A stretch of 64,000 nucleotides of DNA from JBJXGV01 sp046160485 (GTDB lineage: Bacteria; Orphanbacterota; Orphanbacteria; JBJXGV01), in contig JBJXGV010000038.1 in assembly GCA_046160485.1 (NCBI GenBank), positions 9,618-73,617 of the forward strand. Direction: 5' to 3'. This document shows, one piece after another, positions 25,007 through 34,217 of the stretch. Every line of letters begins with the position of its first letter. Position 1 is the stretch's first letter. Both the position numbers and the translations under genes were made by a program. The notes under the pieces were generated by a model. The model was not told the origin of the DNA, searched no databases, and saw nothing but the letters and a program-made list of their open reading frames with translations.

Positions 25007-27025
25007 CTAGTAGAAGACGATCGGATTCGAGAAGAGGAGCGGCGCCGACGCGAGATAGACCTCGACGCGCACGAAGCACGGGCGGTCGATGCGGAGGCGC
25101 ACCGACTTCGACGGATCGATGATCGTGGCGCGATCGATGTAGTCGACCTCGCGCACGTTGGTGTCGCGACCTTGCACGTCGGCGTCCGCGTAAATGGCGC
25201 CGCGCACGAGCCGCACCTCGGCGCCCTCGGGGATCGGATCGAGCGTGACGCGCAGATCCAACTCGCGCGGTACGAACGCGACGCGATCCCCCGCGCGATG
25301 CATACCAAGCTGCACGTCGAACTCGCCGTTCCACCGGCTGCGGTCGCCGAAGTAGAGCCGCCCCGCTTTCACGCCATCGATGAGCGCCTCGGGCGACGCG
25401 TCGCGCGCACGAATCCACGTCACGAACCAGTTGGGATTGTGCGCGCCGAACCACGGACCGCCGTGGCTGTCGCTCGTGCCGTTCGCGTAGACGAAGCAGC
25501 GATTCGCGGTGAGGCGATCCCAGAGCGCGAGATGATCGGCAAGCGTGCCGCCGCCGCGCCGCATGTAGCCGACCTCGAGCACATCGCAGCCGTAGACGCC
25601 GGTCGCGATGAGATCGTCGGCCAGATCGCGAACGCGCAACGCATCCGCGGCAGAGTCTGGCGCCGTCGCCGCATCGGCGGCGTCCGCGTCATCATGCGCG
25701 CGCTCGCCACCCACCGCTCCATCGCCATCGCCACCTTCACCCGCGTCGCCGTCGCCGCCCGCGCTCCCCGCGAAACTTGTGCCGAACGGATGGTTGAACG
25801 ACACGACGCCGCCGCGCGCATGCACGCCCTCGACCCACGCGCGCACTTGCTCGGGGCGGAGCGGACGCACGCGCCAGTCGAACGCCGCGCGGCCGAGCGA
25901 CGAATCGGGGAAGAACGCGTTGAGGTGCGTGCTCCCCCACGCGAATTCGCCGCCGAATTCTTCGCGCACGCCGTACTCGGCTTCGTAGCGCGCGGCGATC
26001 GCGCGCGCGGCGCCCGAGGTTACGGCAGCGTCGGCGCGCTTCGTCCAGACGCGCACGCCGCTCACGCCGACGCGCGCGGGGTCCGCGCCGCTGGCCTCGA
26101 CGCTCCACTCGATCTCCGCGATCGTCGCAACGTCGCCGTCGCGCAGAAGCCGCGCTGCCTCTTCGAGGTCGAAGCGCACCGTCGAGCGTCCGTCGCGGAC
26201 CGGCATCGTCACGAGCACGGCTTCGTCGCCGACACGCGCCGCGCTCGCGCGCTCGCCCTCCGGCACGAGACGATAGCGAATCTCGTATCGAAGCGGCGCG
26301 CCGTAGTTGTGCCACGAGAGCGGAAAGCGAAACTCGACGCGGCGCGCGTCGTCGCGTGCGCTGAGATCGACGTCGGCCTCGACGATGGCGCCGAACGTGA
26401 CGGGCCGCGCGAACGCAAGCAACCGGATCGGGCCGTCCGCGCTGACAGGGCGAAACGCGAGGCGCGAGGTGTGGAGCGCGGCGAGCGCATCGCTGTTCTC
26501 GCGAGCGCTCCGCTCGTCACGCGCATCGCGAGCCGCGCGCAGGCCACGTGTGTCGCGCGCATCGCTTCGCGCCTCGGCGTAGAGATACCCGTCGCGAAAC
26601 TCCGCGTGAACGCCGCCGCCATCGGACTCCGCCGCGAGCCCGACGACGCCGCGCTTTCGCCCGCCTGGCGCGCCGGCCCGCGTTCCTCCGAGCCCGCTCA
26701 CGAAGAGCGTCGCCGAGTCGATGATCCCGCGCGCCGTCTCGATGCGAAACGTATCGGTCATCGCGAAGATCTCGGCGTGTTCGCTCCACCAGAGGACATC
26801 GATTCCGGCCGCGCGCGCGTACCACGTGTGCCACTGCATCGACGCGGGCTGGTCCGACGCGTTGTGATTCGAGAGCGCGTGCAGGTGCATCTGCACGGAG
26901 TAGGAACGTTCTGCGCCGGAGTGCGCGGATGCGGCTGCGCGTGCGGGCGCGGGCGCTGCGTCGCGCCGCGGGCGCGCCGCGCGCGACGACGGCGAGCAAT
27001 CGAGGGCGAGCACGAGAAGAAGCAC
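25007..27025 (-). CDS. exported PHP-domain metallohydrolase-like protein
   Basis: A 672-residue protein with a short hydrophobic N-terminus (GTG start 27025, MLLLVLALDC), so probably exported or anchored. It carries PHP-type metal motifs in order: MHLHALSNHNAS near residue 45, WWSEHAE near 80 and VSFNHPFGTS near 425. These are the His/Asp/Glu ligands of a trinuclear phosphoesterase site. A ~200-residue beta-rich insert separates the first and second halves. A block of Gly/Asp/Ala residues near 435-470 looks like a low-complexity linker. The C-terminus is a small beta domain ending in LLFSNPIVFY. CehA/McbA-like hydrolases are the nearest family recognised; substrate unknown. Its 3' end is copied at 23116-23343. 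Confidence 0.75.
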   Translation of the reverse strand: MLLLVLALDCSPSSRAARPRRDAAPAPARAAASAHSGAERSYSVQMHLHALSNHNASDQPASMQWHTWYARAAGIDVLWWSEHAEIFAMTDTFRIETARGIIDSATLFVSGLGGTRAGAPGGRKRGVVGLAAESDGGGVHAEFRDGYLYAEARSDARDTRGLRAARDARDERSARENSDALAALHTSRLAFRPVSADGPIRLLAFARPVTFGAIVEADVDLSARDDARRVEFRFPLSWHNYGAPLRYEIRYRLVPEGERASAARVGDEAVLVTMPVRDGRSTVRFDLEEAARLLRDGDVATIAEIEWSVEASGADPARVGVSGVRVWTKRADAAVTSGAARAIAARYEAEYGVREEFGGEFAWGSTHLNAFFPDSSLGRAAFDWRVRPLRPEQVRAWVEGVHARGGVVSFNHPFGTSFAGSAGGDGDAGEGGDGDGAVGGERAHDDADAADAATAPDSAADALRVRDLADDLIATGVYGCDVLEVGYMRRGGGTLADHLALWDRLTANRCFVYANGTSDSHGGPWFGAHNPNWFVTWIRARDASPEALIDGVKAGRLYFGDRSRWNGEFDVQLGMHRAGDRVAFVPRELDLRVTLDPIPEGAEVRLVRGAIYADADVQGRDTNVREVDYIDRATIIDPSKSVRLRIDRPCFVRVEVYLASAPLLFSNPIVFY

Positions 27026-27071
27026 TCCGGCCGCGAGCGCGCAGAGTGCGCGCGTCAGAACGCCGCCGCGC

Positions 27072-27971
27072 CTACAAGAAATACGGCGCGCCTTCTTCGA
27101 GCGAGGTCATCTTGCGCGAGGAGATTTCCGAGAAGCCGTTCTTCACGACGACGTTGTCTTCGCCGAGCATTTTGATCTGGTCGCGCGTGACGGGCGGCTT
27201 CGGCAAGAGTTTCTCGAGAAGGCCCGCTTGCAGCGACATAAGCGGCGCGGGAATGTGAACGCGCGGGCGGCGCTTGCCGGTCGTGCGCATCACGATGTCG
27301 AGGATTTCGAGAACAGTCATCGGCGCGGGCCCGCCGAGATCGTACGTCTGGCCGATCGTGCGGTCGTCGCCGATCGCGTGCGCGAACGCGGCCGCGACGT
27401 CCTCGACCCACACCGGCTGCATGCGCGACTTCCCGGAGCCGATCACCGGCATGAACGGAAGCGAGCGCGCCATCCCCGCGAACATGTTTACGAACGCGTC
27501 GCCCTCGCCGAAAATGATCGACGGTCGGAAGATCGTCCAGTCGAGACCGCTCGCGCGCACGATCTCTTCGGCCTGCCCCTTCGTGCGCTGATACGGCGTG
27601 ATGCCGTCGACGCGCGCGCCGATCGCGCTCATGTGAAGGAAACGCTTCGCGCCCGCATTCTTCGCCGCTTCGACCGCGTTGCGCGTCCCCTCGACGTGCA
27701 CCTTCTCGAACGACTGACCCTTCGCCGGATAGATGATGCCGACGAGGTGAACGACCGCGCCGGCGTCGTTCTTGATCGCGGCCGCGAGCGACGCGGGATC
27801 GGTGACGCTCGCGGAGCGGAACTCGATGCCGCCTCCGGTCGCGAGAACCGGCCGAGCCTGCTTCGTGCGCGAGAGCGCCGTCACCATGAGGCCCTTTTCG
27901 CGCAGCGCACGGCAGACCGCCGTGCCGACGTAACCCGTACCGCCAGTGACGTAGATCATCGAGCCGTACAC
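27072..27971 (-). CDS. NAD(P)-binding NDUFA9-like atypical SDR
   Basis: A 299-residue protein of the extended/atypical SDR group related to the complex I NDUFA9 subunit and to NAD-dependent epimerases. The Rossmann start is IYVTGGTGYVGTAVCRALRE. Then come VVHLVGIIYP, KRFLHMSAIGA, YQRTKGQAEEIVRASGLDWTI-type sequence, FRPSIIFGEGD and DLGGPAPMTVLEI. GTG 27971 is preferred because GGAGG lies 6 nt upstream; ATG 27959 is the alternative. The catalytic Tyr of classic SDRs is replaced by the YQRTKG context usual in this group. Role in the cell is not established; quinone or respiratory-complex association is known for relatives. Confidence 0.85.
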   Translation of the reverse strand: MYGSMIYVTGGTGYVGTAVCRALREKGLMVTALSRTKQARPVLATGGGIEFRSASVTDPASLAAAIKNDAGAVVHLVGIIYPAKGQSFEKVHVEGTRNAVEAAKNAGAKRFLHMSAIGARVDGITPYQRTKGQAEEIVRASGLDWTIFRPSIIFGEGDAFVNMFAGMARSLPFMPVIGSGKSRMQPVWVEDVAAAFAHAIGDDRTIGQTYDLGGPAPMTVLEILDIVMRTTGKRRPRVHIPAPLMSLQAGLLEKLLPKPPVTRDQIKMLGEDNVVVKNGFSEISSRKMTSLEEGAPYFL

Positions 27972-28037
27972 GATGAGCCTCCGATGAGCTTCCGAGGAAG
28001 AGCCGCCGCGATCCGTCGCGCCGGCTCGAAGAAATCG

Positions 28038-28113
28038 TGGCAGGAGCGGAGGGACTTGAACCCCCAACCGCTGGTTTTGGAGACCAGTGCTCTACCAGTT
28101 GAGCTACGCTCCT
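28038..28113 (-). tRNA. tRNA-Trp (anticodon CCA)
   Basis: The minus strand folds as a complete cloverleaf: acceptor AGGAGCG/CGCTCCT, D arm GCTC/GAGC, anticodon stem CTGGT/ACCAG with loop CTCCAAA (anticodon CCA), T arm GGGGG-TTCAAGT-CCCTC, discriminator G and an encoded CCA tail. The length is 76 nt. A promoter with perfect -35 lies just upstream. Its synthetase gene trpS is in the same window at 59.9 kb. Confidence 0.97.
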
Positions 28114-28126
28114 GCGAACCTGGGGT

Positions 28127-28155
28127 ATCGTCAGCGATCGCTTCGGGTTTGTCAA
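28127..28155 (-). promoter_or_regulatory. promoter of tRNA-Trp
   Basis: TTGACA (28155-28150) is a perfect -35 box. GACGAT (28132-28127) sits 17 nt downstream as a weak -10 with 3 of 6 matches. The predicted start would be a few bases before the tRNA 5' end at 28113, as expected for a stable RNA gene. Confidence 0.55.
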
Positions 28156-28210
28156 CGGTATCGCAGCGCGACGACGCGGAAGTCCGCGCGATCGAGCCGT
28201 GTCGGAGCGT

Positions 28211-28251
28211 ATAAGAAAAACGCGCGGGGCGCCCAGACGGACGCCCCGCGC
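28211..28251 (-). terminator. rho-independent terminator of the OmpA operon
   Basis: On the minus strand GCGCGGGGCG and CGCCCCGCGC form a perfect 10-bp stem around a 10-nt loop, followed directly by GTTTTTCTTAT. It lies about 40 nt after the stop of the OmpA-family gene and before the tRNA promoter. This is the clearest terminator in the window. Confidence 0.88.
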
Positions 28252-28289
28252 TTCCTGCTTCACTCCCGCGCTAGCTTCGCGCGTGCGCG

Positions 28290-29783
28290 CTATTCGTTCT
28301 TCTGGAGCATCCGGCGACGCTCCTTCTCCTTCGTCAGCTCCTCGGTGTTGAGGACCTTGAACTCCACGCGCCTGTTGCGCGCCATCCCCTCGATCGTGGT
28401 GTTCGGCGCGACCGGCACGCTTTCGCCATAGCCCTTCGCCGTAAACTGCCCGCCCCCGATGCTCGGGAACTTCGACACCAGATAGTCGAGCACCGACTGC
28501 GACCGCTTCTGCGAGAGGTCGAGGTTGTAGTCGTCCCCGCCGCGCGCATCCGCGTGTCCGCCAATCTCGATGCGGAGCTGCGGCCACTGCACCAGAATGC
28601 CGCCAATCTCGTTGAGGATCGAATACGAATCCGGGAGGATGTCCCACTTCGCGGTTTCGAAATGGATGTCCCGCACGGTGATCACGCCCTTGTCGAGCAG
28701 CTCGATTTCTTTCTCGCTGATCTCGATCGGGCAACCGTCCTTGTCGACCTTGGCGCCGGCAGGTGTGTTGGGGCACCGGTCGAGCCCGTCGACGATGCCG
28801 TCGCCGTCCGAATCAACGGTGCAACCCTTCGCGTCGACCTTCGCTCCGGTCGGCGTGTTCGCGCACTGGTCGAGCCCGTCCCAAACGCCGTCTTTGTCCG
28901 CGTCGGAGGGGCAACCCTTCGCGTCCACCTTCGCGCCGGCGGGTGTGGCCTCGCACATGTCGATGCCATCCCACACGCCGTCCTTGTCGGAATCCTTCGG
29001 GCAGCCCTTCGTGTCGACCTTCGCGCCGGCCGGCGTGCTCGCGCATTCGTCGAGCCCGTCGAAGACGCCGTCCTTATCGCCGTCGATCGGACAGCCCTTC
29101 GCGTCGACGAGCGCGCCGAGCGGCGTGCCAGGGCAGAGATCCTTCTTATCGCCGACGCCATCGCCGTCCGCGTCGGCGGTCGTCGTGCTGCCGCCAAGAG
29201 CCATCGACAGGCCCACCGTCAGGAACATGTTGTGATTGAGGCCCTCCGGAACGTCGGGAGGAAAGTCGTCGAATTCGAAGAACACGTCGCGCGCATCGAG
29301 CCGGAGCGCGATGCGAGGCGCCATGGTAATCATGAGACCTGCGCCCGCCTCGAAGCCATGCTCCGTTCTATGTCCCCACGAGGGATCGTCGTTCTCGAAT
29401 TGGAGCTGTTGCCATCCGCCGACGAGGTAGGGCGCGATCGTTCCGTTCCCGAGTTTGATGATCGCGTCGACACCGATGTGCCGAATCTCCTCGTCTACCT
29501 GAACCCCAGGGGCGGTGCGCACGTAGGGCCAAGGGCCGCTCTCTGTCTTGCCAGGAAGAAATCCGATCGTCCCTTCAACGCCGAGGTACGAATTGAACAT
29601 GACGCCGGCGCGCCCGCCGTAGACGACCTGGTCTTTTGGGTTGAGGGCATCATCCCAAATCGTCCAACCCGCGTAGGGGCCAACGATGAGATGCGGCCCG
29701 CTCACCTGGGCAGGCGTAGCCATTGGGGTTGCCAGGGCGAATACAAACAAGCCTAGTGCGCACGTGAGTGTTTTCCGGTCCAT
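28290..29783 (-). CDS. OmpA-family protein with N-terminal barrel and thrombospondin type-3 repeats
   Basis: Outer-membrane protein of 497 residues. ATG 29783 follows AAAAGGAGACCCCTG. A signal peptide (ALGLFVFALATPMATPAQ) precedes a ~175-residue eight-stranded-type barrel (LIVGPYAGWTIWDD, GVEGTIGFLPG, GLMITMAPRIALRLDARD). Next come about five calcium-type repeats of 33-35 residues (DADGDGVGDKKDLCPGTPLG, DSDKDGVWDGIDMCEATPAG) with Asp/Cys spacing of thrombospondin type 3. The C-terminal OmpA domain binds peptidoglycan (IEIGGHADARGGDDYNLDLS, RNRRVEFKVL). It probably tethers the outer membrane to the wall. It follows the Fn3 lipoprotein gene by 29 nt in one operon ended by the terminator at 28211-28251. 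Confidence 0.93.
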   Translation of the reverse strand: MDRKTLTCALGLFVFALATPMATPAQVSGPHLIVGPYAGWTIWDDALNPKDQVVYGGRAGVMFNSYLGVEGTIGFLPGKTESGPWPYVRTAPGVQVDEEIRHIGVDAIIKLGNGTIAPYLVGGWQQLQFENDDPSWGHRTEHGFEAGAGLMITMAPRIALRLDARDVFFEFDDFPPDVPEGLNHNMFLTVGLSMALGGSTTTADADGDGVGDKKDLCPGTPLGALVDAKGCPIDGDKDGVFDGLDECASTPAGAKVDTKGCPKDSDKDGVWDGIDMCEATPAGAKVDAKGCPSDADKDGVWDGLDQCANTPTGAKVDAKGCTVDSDGDGIVDGLDRCPNTPAGAKVDKDGCPIEISEKEIELLDKGVITVRDIHFETAKWDILPDSYSILNEIGGILVQWPQLRIEIGGHADARGGDDYNLDLSQKRSQSVLDYLVSKFPSIGGGQFTAKGYGESVPVAPNTTIEGMARNRRVEFKVLNTEELTKEKERRRMLQKNE

Positions 29784-29812
29784 CAGGGGTCTCCTTTTCA
29801 TCGGCGTTGCGC

Positions 29813-30787
29813 TCAATCTCTCGCCCGCGCGATTCCAAGCGCACGGTCATCGTCGAAACTCTGCTTGTAATTCGGGTCGTCGAGCTTGGTCTGGAAGGCG
29901 GCATTGAACGTAACGCGCGCGTTCGGCGGCGGCAGGATCGCCGTGACGATCAACTTGGCGAATCGATTGTTTCCGGTGTGGATTGCGTAGACGTGACCGA
30001 CCGTGAGGATGACCGACTCGCCGCTCTGCGAGTAGCCTTCCTCGGGCGCGACGTCCGCGTCATCGAGATCGCCCATGAAGCCGAGATCTTGTACATCGCC
30101 ACCGTTCATGCCCGAGAGCCACGAGCGGATGTTGTCGTTCTCCGGGCCAGGATCGAACGCCTCGTGCACGATGTCCGAACCATTGGTATCCGTATAGTTG
30201 TTCCCGGCAAGATCGTTCGGAACCGTCGTCACGTCGAACCCGTCGAAATCGAAACCCGCCGTCGCATCGTTGCCGGACACGTCGTTCGTCGAAGCTGAGG
30301 TGATCGTTATCGTATTGATGCTGGGTCGCGGCGTGTCGGAGATGATGTTGCTCGTGCGGCTGACCTTGTCGCCGTCGTCCTCGAACGCGACGATCGCGAA
30401 ACTGTACGTCGTCCCGTTCGTCAGGCCGTCGATCGTGACGCTCCGCGGCGAGCCGGAGGAATTGAATTCGACGCGATCCACCTCGGTGAAAATCGTATCG
30501 ATCTCGGATGACTGATCCGTGGCGTGGTCGCCGTTCGCTTGAAAGACGATGTAGCCCTCGAAGTCGTCCTCGAAGTTGCTCGTAAACCACGTGAGCGTCA
30601 CTCGGCCGTTGCCGGTGATGCTCTCGAGCCCGAGGGGCGGAGCGAGCTCGTCCTCGTTGACGGTTTCGATCGGGTTGTCGTTGCAGCCGGTAAGGCCGCT
30701 GATCATCAGCAGCATTCCGAGAGCCGTCGCGAGCATCGTTCCGACGAGCCTAGCGTTTCTCCAGTGGATCCGTGTAAGACTTGCCAT
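29813..30787 (-). CDS. lipoprotein with fibronectin type III domain
   Basis: A 324-residue exported lipoprotein. ATG 30787 follows AGGGGGGACGC. A hydrophobic signal ends in MISGLTGC, a good lipobox with Cys near residue 35. One Fn3-like domain follows (APPLGLESITGNGRVTLTW ... GTTYSFAIVAFEDDG). The rest is Asn/Asp-rich without recognised motifs (TTVPNDLAGNNYTDTNGSD). Likely periplasmic face of the outer membrane or cell surface. Co-transcribed with the OmpA-family gene 29 nt downstream, so an envelope or attachment role is inferred. Confidence 0.8.
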   Translation of the reverse strand: MASLTRIHWRNARLVGTMLATALGMLLMISGLTGCNDNPIETVNEDELAPPLGLESITGNGRVTLTWFTSNFEDDFEGYIVFQANGDHATDQSSEIDTIFTEVDRVEFNSSGSPRSVTIDGLTNGTTYSFAIVAFEDDGDKVSRTSNIISDTPRPSINTITITSASTNDVSGNDATAGFDFDGFDVTTVPNDLAGNNYTDTNGSDIVHEAFDPGPENDNIRSWLSGMNGGDVQDLGFMGDLDDADVAPEEGYSQSGESVILTVGHVYAIHTGNNRFAKLIVTAILPPPNARVTFNAAFQTKLDDPNYKQSFDDDRALGIARARD

Positions 30788-30933
30788 GCGTCCCCCCTTG
30801 TTTTCAAGGTTGTGCGAGTGTCGAGCGTTGCAAGCTGTTGTACTCATGCGTGCGTTGCGATTGTGAACTGTGCTAACGCATCAACCGTGCCGCGCCAGGA
30901 CTACACTGCGGCGCATTTCTCATCGGACGCGCG

Positions 30934-31887
30934 CTATGCGGCACCATGTTCGTCGAGCCAACGCAGGAGCTGGCTGATGCTCCCCGTCGCAAGGGCCACA
31001 CTCGTGTCCGCCGCGCCGTAGTAGAGATTGATCGCGTCGCCGTCGTCACCGAGGGTGTAGCCGCAGGGGAACGCCACATTCCCCACATCGCCTTCGCGCT
31101 CGTAGCTCGCTTCGGGGCCGAAGATCCACTCGTCGCCCCGCAATAGACAGTGCTCGGGTTTCTCCAGATCCAGAAGCGCGACGCCGAGCCGGTAGAGACA
31201 CCCGGCCGCGGTCTGACGAACGCCGTGGTAGAGCATCAGCCAGCCGCGCGGCGTTTCAATGAGCGGCGGCGAGAGGCCCACCTTGTTCGCATCCCACCAG
31301 GCACCGCGGCGTGCCGCGAGGACCTGCTTGTGGCCGCCCCAGTTGCGAAGATCCGGCGAGTACGAGATCCAAACGTGCGCGCCCGTGTCCGTCATCGGGC
31401 GGTGGATGAGCGCGAAGCTTCCGTCGATGCGCCGCGGAAGAAGCGCCGCGTCCTTGTCATCGGGCTGCATGATGAGCCCGCAGCGTTCGAAGCTCCGAAA
31501 ATCCGTTGTGAGAGCCAGCGCGACACCAGGGCCGCCCTTGCTGAACGCGGTGTACGCGATCGCGTACTGGCCGAGCTCCGCGACAAACGTGATCCGCGGG
31601 TCCTCGATCCCCCACAATTCTTCAGGGTATGACTCCGCGTCTGGCCAGAGCGTCGGCACATTGTCGATGATCCACCCGTCGACGCCATTCGCCGATCGCG
31701 CCGCGCAGAGGTGCGAGAGCCCGCGTCTGTCCTCGACTCTGCACAAGAGCAGCGTCGTGCCATCGTGGAGGCGCGTCGCCCCGGCGTTGAAAACGGAGTG
31801 AGCCGGATAGGGCCAATCCGCGGCGGTGAGAATCGGATTTCCGTGGTGGCGCTGAAAGAGCGTTTCGAAGTCCCGCGAAGGCGTCAC
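30934..31887 (-). CDS. GH130-family glycoside phosphorylase-like protein
   Basis: Cytosolic enzyme of 317 residues with the five-bladed propeller pattern of GH130: NPILTAADWPYPAHSVFNAG, TLLLCRVEDRRGLSHL, GIEDPRITFV (the conserved Glu-Asp-Pro-Arg), GAWWDANKVGLSPPLIET, GWLMLYHGVR and INLYYGAADTSVALATG. GH130 enzymes phosphorolyse or hydrolyse beta-mannosides. GTG 31887 overlaps the TGA of the upstream glycosyltransferase gene, so the two enzymes are made together. The pairing suggests building and trimming of a mannose-containing glycan; the exact linkage is not readable. Confidence 0.9.
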   Translation of the reverse strand: MTPSRDFETLFQRHHGNPILTAADWPYPAHSVFNAGATRLHDGTTLLLCRVEDRRGLSHLCAARSANGVDGWIIDNVPTLWPDAESYPEELWGIEDPRITFVAELGQYAIAYTAFSKGGPGVALALTTDFRSFERCGLIMQPDDKDAALLPRRIDGSFALIHRPMTDTGAHVWISYSPDLRNWGGHKQVLAARRGAWWDANKVGLSPPLIETPRGWLMLYHGVRQTAAGCLYRLGVALLDLEKPEHCLLRGDEWIFGPEASYEREGDVGNVAFPCGYTLGDDGDAINLYYGAADTSVALATGSISQLLRWLDEHGAA

Positions 31888-34217
31888 AGCGCGCTCACGG
31901 CGCCTTGCTCGAGCAGCGCGCGCGGCGCGAGCGCCGTGACGTCAGCCCGATCCGCGGAGCGCATTGCCAGAAGGGCGAGTAGAAATGAGAGCGTCGACTC
32001 CGCGCCCTGGTTTTCGTTCACTCGATCGGAGTGAAGTCCATCGCGACACCCTCCGGTCGATGGTTCATACAACACCTGCTGCAGTTGGTTTTGGCCGAGG
32101 AACCAATTGAATGCGCGCCGCGCGTGCACTGTCCAACGCTCGTCGCGTGTCATGCGAAACGCCTCGAGACATGCCGAGACCATCCCGCACGCCTCGACCG
32201 GCTGTTGGTCGAACTCGGCCGTCGGAGCACCGCGCTCGTAAAAACCGTTGGAGCCGATCGGAGCGAAGTAGCCGTCTGGCGTACGTTGGACGCCGGCCAG
32301 CCATTCCAGCGATCGGAGTCCTGCCGCCGTCATCGCCTCGTGTTCCATCCACGCGCCGGACACGATGAGGGCTTGAGACAATCGCGCGTTGCAGTAAGTC
32401 GCGCGCTCCTCGAACCACGGCCATTCGTGCGCACTCGTTCGCTGGAAGAGTCCGAGGAGGCGCTCGGCAAGCGTCGCGCGCACGGACTGAATGCTGGTGT
32501 CGCCCTCGAACGCGTGGAGATACTCGTCGATTCCCAGAAGCGCGTATGCCCAGGCGCGCGGGCTCGTAAAACCCGCGACCGCCGGAAGCGCTGCGTGGAA
32601 CATCTCGCTTCCGAGGCTTTGTCGCCCGGGATCGCGGGAGTGTCCGACAAGCGCACCGAGCGCCCAGATCGCGCGACCGTGGCAATCCTCGGATCCGCAC
32701 TCATCCTGCCATCGGCGCGCATACGAAAGGAAATTTCTGAATCGTCCGGTTTCGCGACAAAACGCGTGGCTCACGAATGCGAGGTAGCGCGAACCGAGCG
32801 CGCGTACGACCTCGACATCCTCGGTACCAGCGTCCTCGACGAGAGCCACCAAGAGGAGCGCGCGCGCGTTGTCGTCGAGACAATACCCCTCGTCGTAGCG
32901 CGGAACGGAGAACGACGCGTGCTGGAGAAGCCCCGTATCGTCGGTCATGAGGCGAAGGTGCGCGAGGTTGATCTCGGGGAGCCCAGCAGGCCGCCGCGCG
33001 AGCGTTTTCGCCTGAAACGAAGTTCGCAGCCGATCGGCATGCTCGATTCCGGCGCGCTCGAAGGTCTCGACGTAGCGGCGGGCAACCGCGGGCCAGATCA
33101 TCCCGCGACCGTGCGCCGCCGCGCGCTCGCGCAACGCGAGTCTCTTCGCATCGTCATCGAGCAGATCGACAACTTCGCGCGCGATCGCTTGCGGGTCGCG
33201 CCACGGCACGAGGATCCCGCGCCCGTCGGCGAGGAGTTCGCGCGCGTACAAGTACGGCGTGGAGATGACCGCCTTGCCGGAGCCGACCGCGTAGGCGAGC
33301 GTTCCCGATGTGATTTGATCGGGCTGCAGGTACGGAGTGATGTAGATGTCCGCGGCCGCGAGAAACTCGGCGAGTTCATTTTGGCTCACGAAGCGATTGT
33401 AGAAGATCATGTTGGCGGCAACGCCGAGCCGGTGCGCACGGTCCTCGAGCATGAGGCGGTACGTTTCGCCGTGACGTTCCTTGACGTGCGGATGCGTTGC
33501 GCCAAGCACAATGTAGACGGTCTCGGGATGGCGATCGAGAATCGCGGGGAGCGCATCGATGACGTACTCGATGCCCTTGTCCGGCGACAGGAGCCCGAAC
33601 GTGAGGATGACGGACTTCCCCTCGACGCCGAGATGGTCTTTGCTTCCGCTCGCAACCGGTGCGAATGGGATTCCGTGAGGGATCAAATCGATCTTCGACT
33701 CGGGCGTCCCGTAAACAGCGCGAAGCAACTCGACTCCATGGGCACTCATCGCGACGACGCGCTCCGAGAGATTGATGATCTCCTCCATGACGCGTCGCTG
33801 ATGAATATTCGGCGTGCCGAGAATGGTGTGAAGCGTGGTGACGATCGGCATCCGCAGCTCGCGCAGGAGATCGCGAATGTGGCTCCCGGCCTTCCCGCCG
33901 AATATTCCGTACTCGTGTTGTAGGCACACTAGGTCAACCGAATTGACGTTCAAGAAATCCGCCGCGCGGCGATAAGCCGCCACATCGCCTTCAGCGATCT
34001 CGAAACGCACGCGCGCAGGATACGCGTGACGCCGCCCAGGGTCGTTCATCGCGACCACGAAGCAGTCGAGTTCCGAGAACTCCGCGGCCAGTACGTCGCT
34101 CAGGTCGGTCGTGAACGTGGCGATCCCGCACTGACGCGGCAGGTGGTTGCCGAGCATAGCGACCTTGCGAATGGGGCCGCCGGCGCCACGCTCCAACAAC
34201 GTCGTAACCCTATGCAC
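31884..34217 (-). CDS. GT4-type glycosyltransferase fused to a helical C-terminal domain
   Basis: A 777-residue two-part protein. Residues ~15-395 are a GT-B glycosyltransferase family 4 domain (GNHLPRQCGIATFTTDLSD, LVCLQHEYGIFGGKAG, PHGIPFAP, ILTFGLLSPDKGIEYVIDAL, IYITPYLQPDQITSGTLAYA with the nucleotide-sugar region). Residues ~415-760 are all-helical with regularly spaced Trp/Arg motifs (GYCLDDNARALLLVALV, GSEDCHGRAIWALGALV, GFTSPRAWAYALLGIDEY, NENQGAESTLSFLLALLAM), looking like an (alpha/alpha)6 toroid. GTG 34217 overlaps the preceding small gene by 8 nt and the stop overlaps the GH130 gene. Likely cytosolic; donor and acceptor unknown. The C-terminal half could process or bind the glycan. 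Confidence 0.85.
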   Translation of the reverse strand: MHRVTTLLERGAGGPIRKVAMLGNHLPRQCGIATFTTDLSDVLAAEFSELDCFVVAMNDPGRRHAYPARVRFEIAEGDVAAYRRAADFLNVNSVDLVCLQHEYGIFGGKAGSHIRDLLRELRMPIVTTLHTILGTPNIHQRRVMEEIINLSERVVAMSAHGVELLRAVYGTPESKIDLIPHGIPFAPVASGSKDHLGVEGKSVILTFGLLSPDKGIEYVIDALPAILDRHPETVYIVLGATHPHVKERHGETYRLMLEDRAHRLGVAANMIFYNRFVSQNELAEFLAAADIYITPYLQPDQITSGTLAYAVGSGKAVISTPYLYARELLADGRGILVPWRDPQAIAREVVDLLDDDAKRLALRERAAAHGRGMIWPAVARRYVETFERAGIEHADRLRTSFQAKTLARRPAGLPEINLAHLRLMTDDTGLLQHASFSVPRYDEGYCLDDNARALLLVALVEDAGTEDVEVVRALGSRYLAFVSHAFCRETGRFRNFLSYARRWQDECGSEDCHGRAIWALGALVGHSRDPGRQSLGSEMFHAALPAVAGFTSPRAWAYALLGIDEYLHAFEGDTSIQSVRATLAERLLGLFQRTSAHEWPWFEERATYCNARLSQALIVSGAWMEHEAMTAAGLRSLEWLAGVQRTPDGYFAPIGSNGFYERGAPTAEFDQQPVEACGMVSACLEAFRMTRDERWTVHARRAFNWFLGQNQLQQVLYEPSTGGCRDGLHSDRVNENQGAESTLSFLLALLAMRSADRADVTALAPRALLEQGAVSAL

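Noticed and set aside
27055..28776. Long minus-strand frame running through tRNA-Trp and the OmpA terminator
   Set aside because: Includes a tRNA and terminator in its path and runs in a different frame from the real neighbours.
28720..29170. Direct DNA repeats of about 100 bp
   Set aside because: They encode thrombospondin type-3 repeats of the OmpA-family protein.
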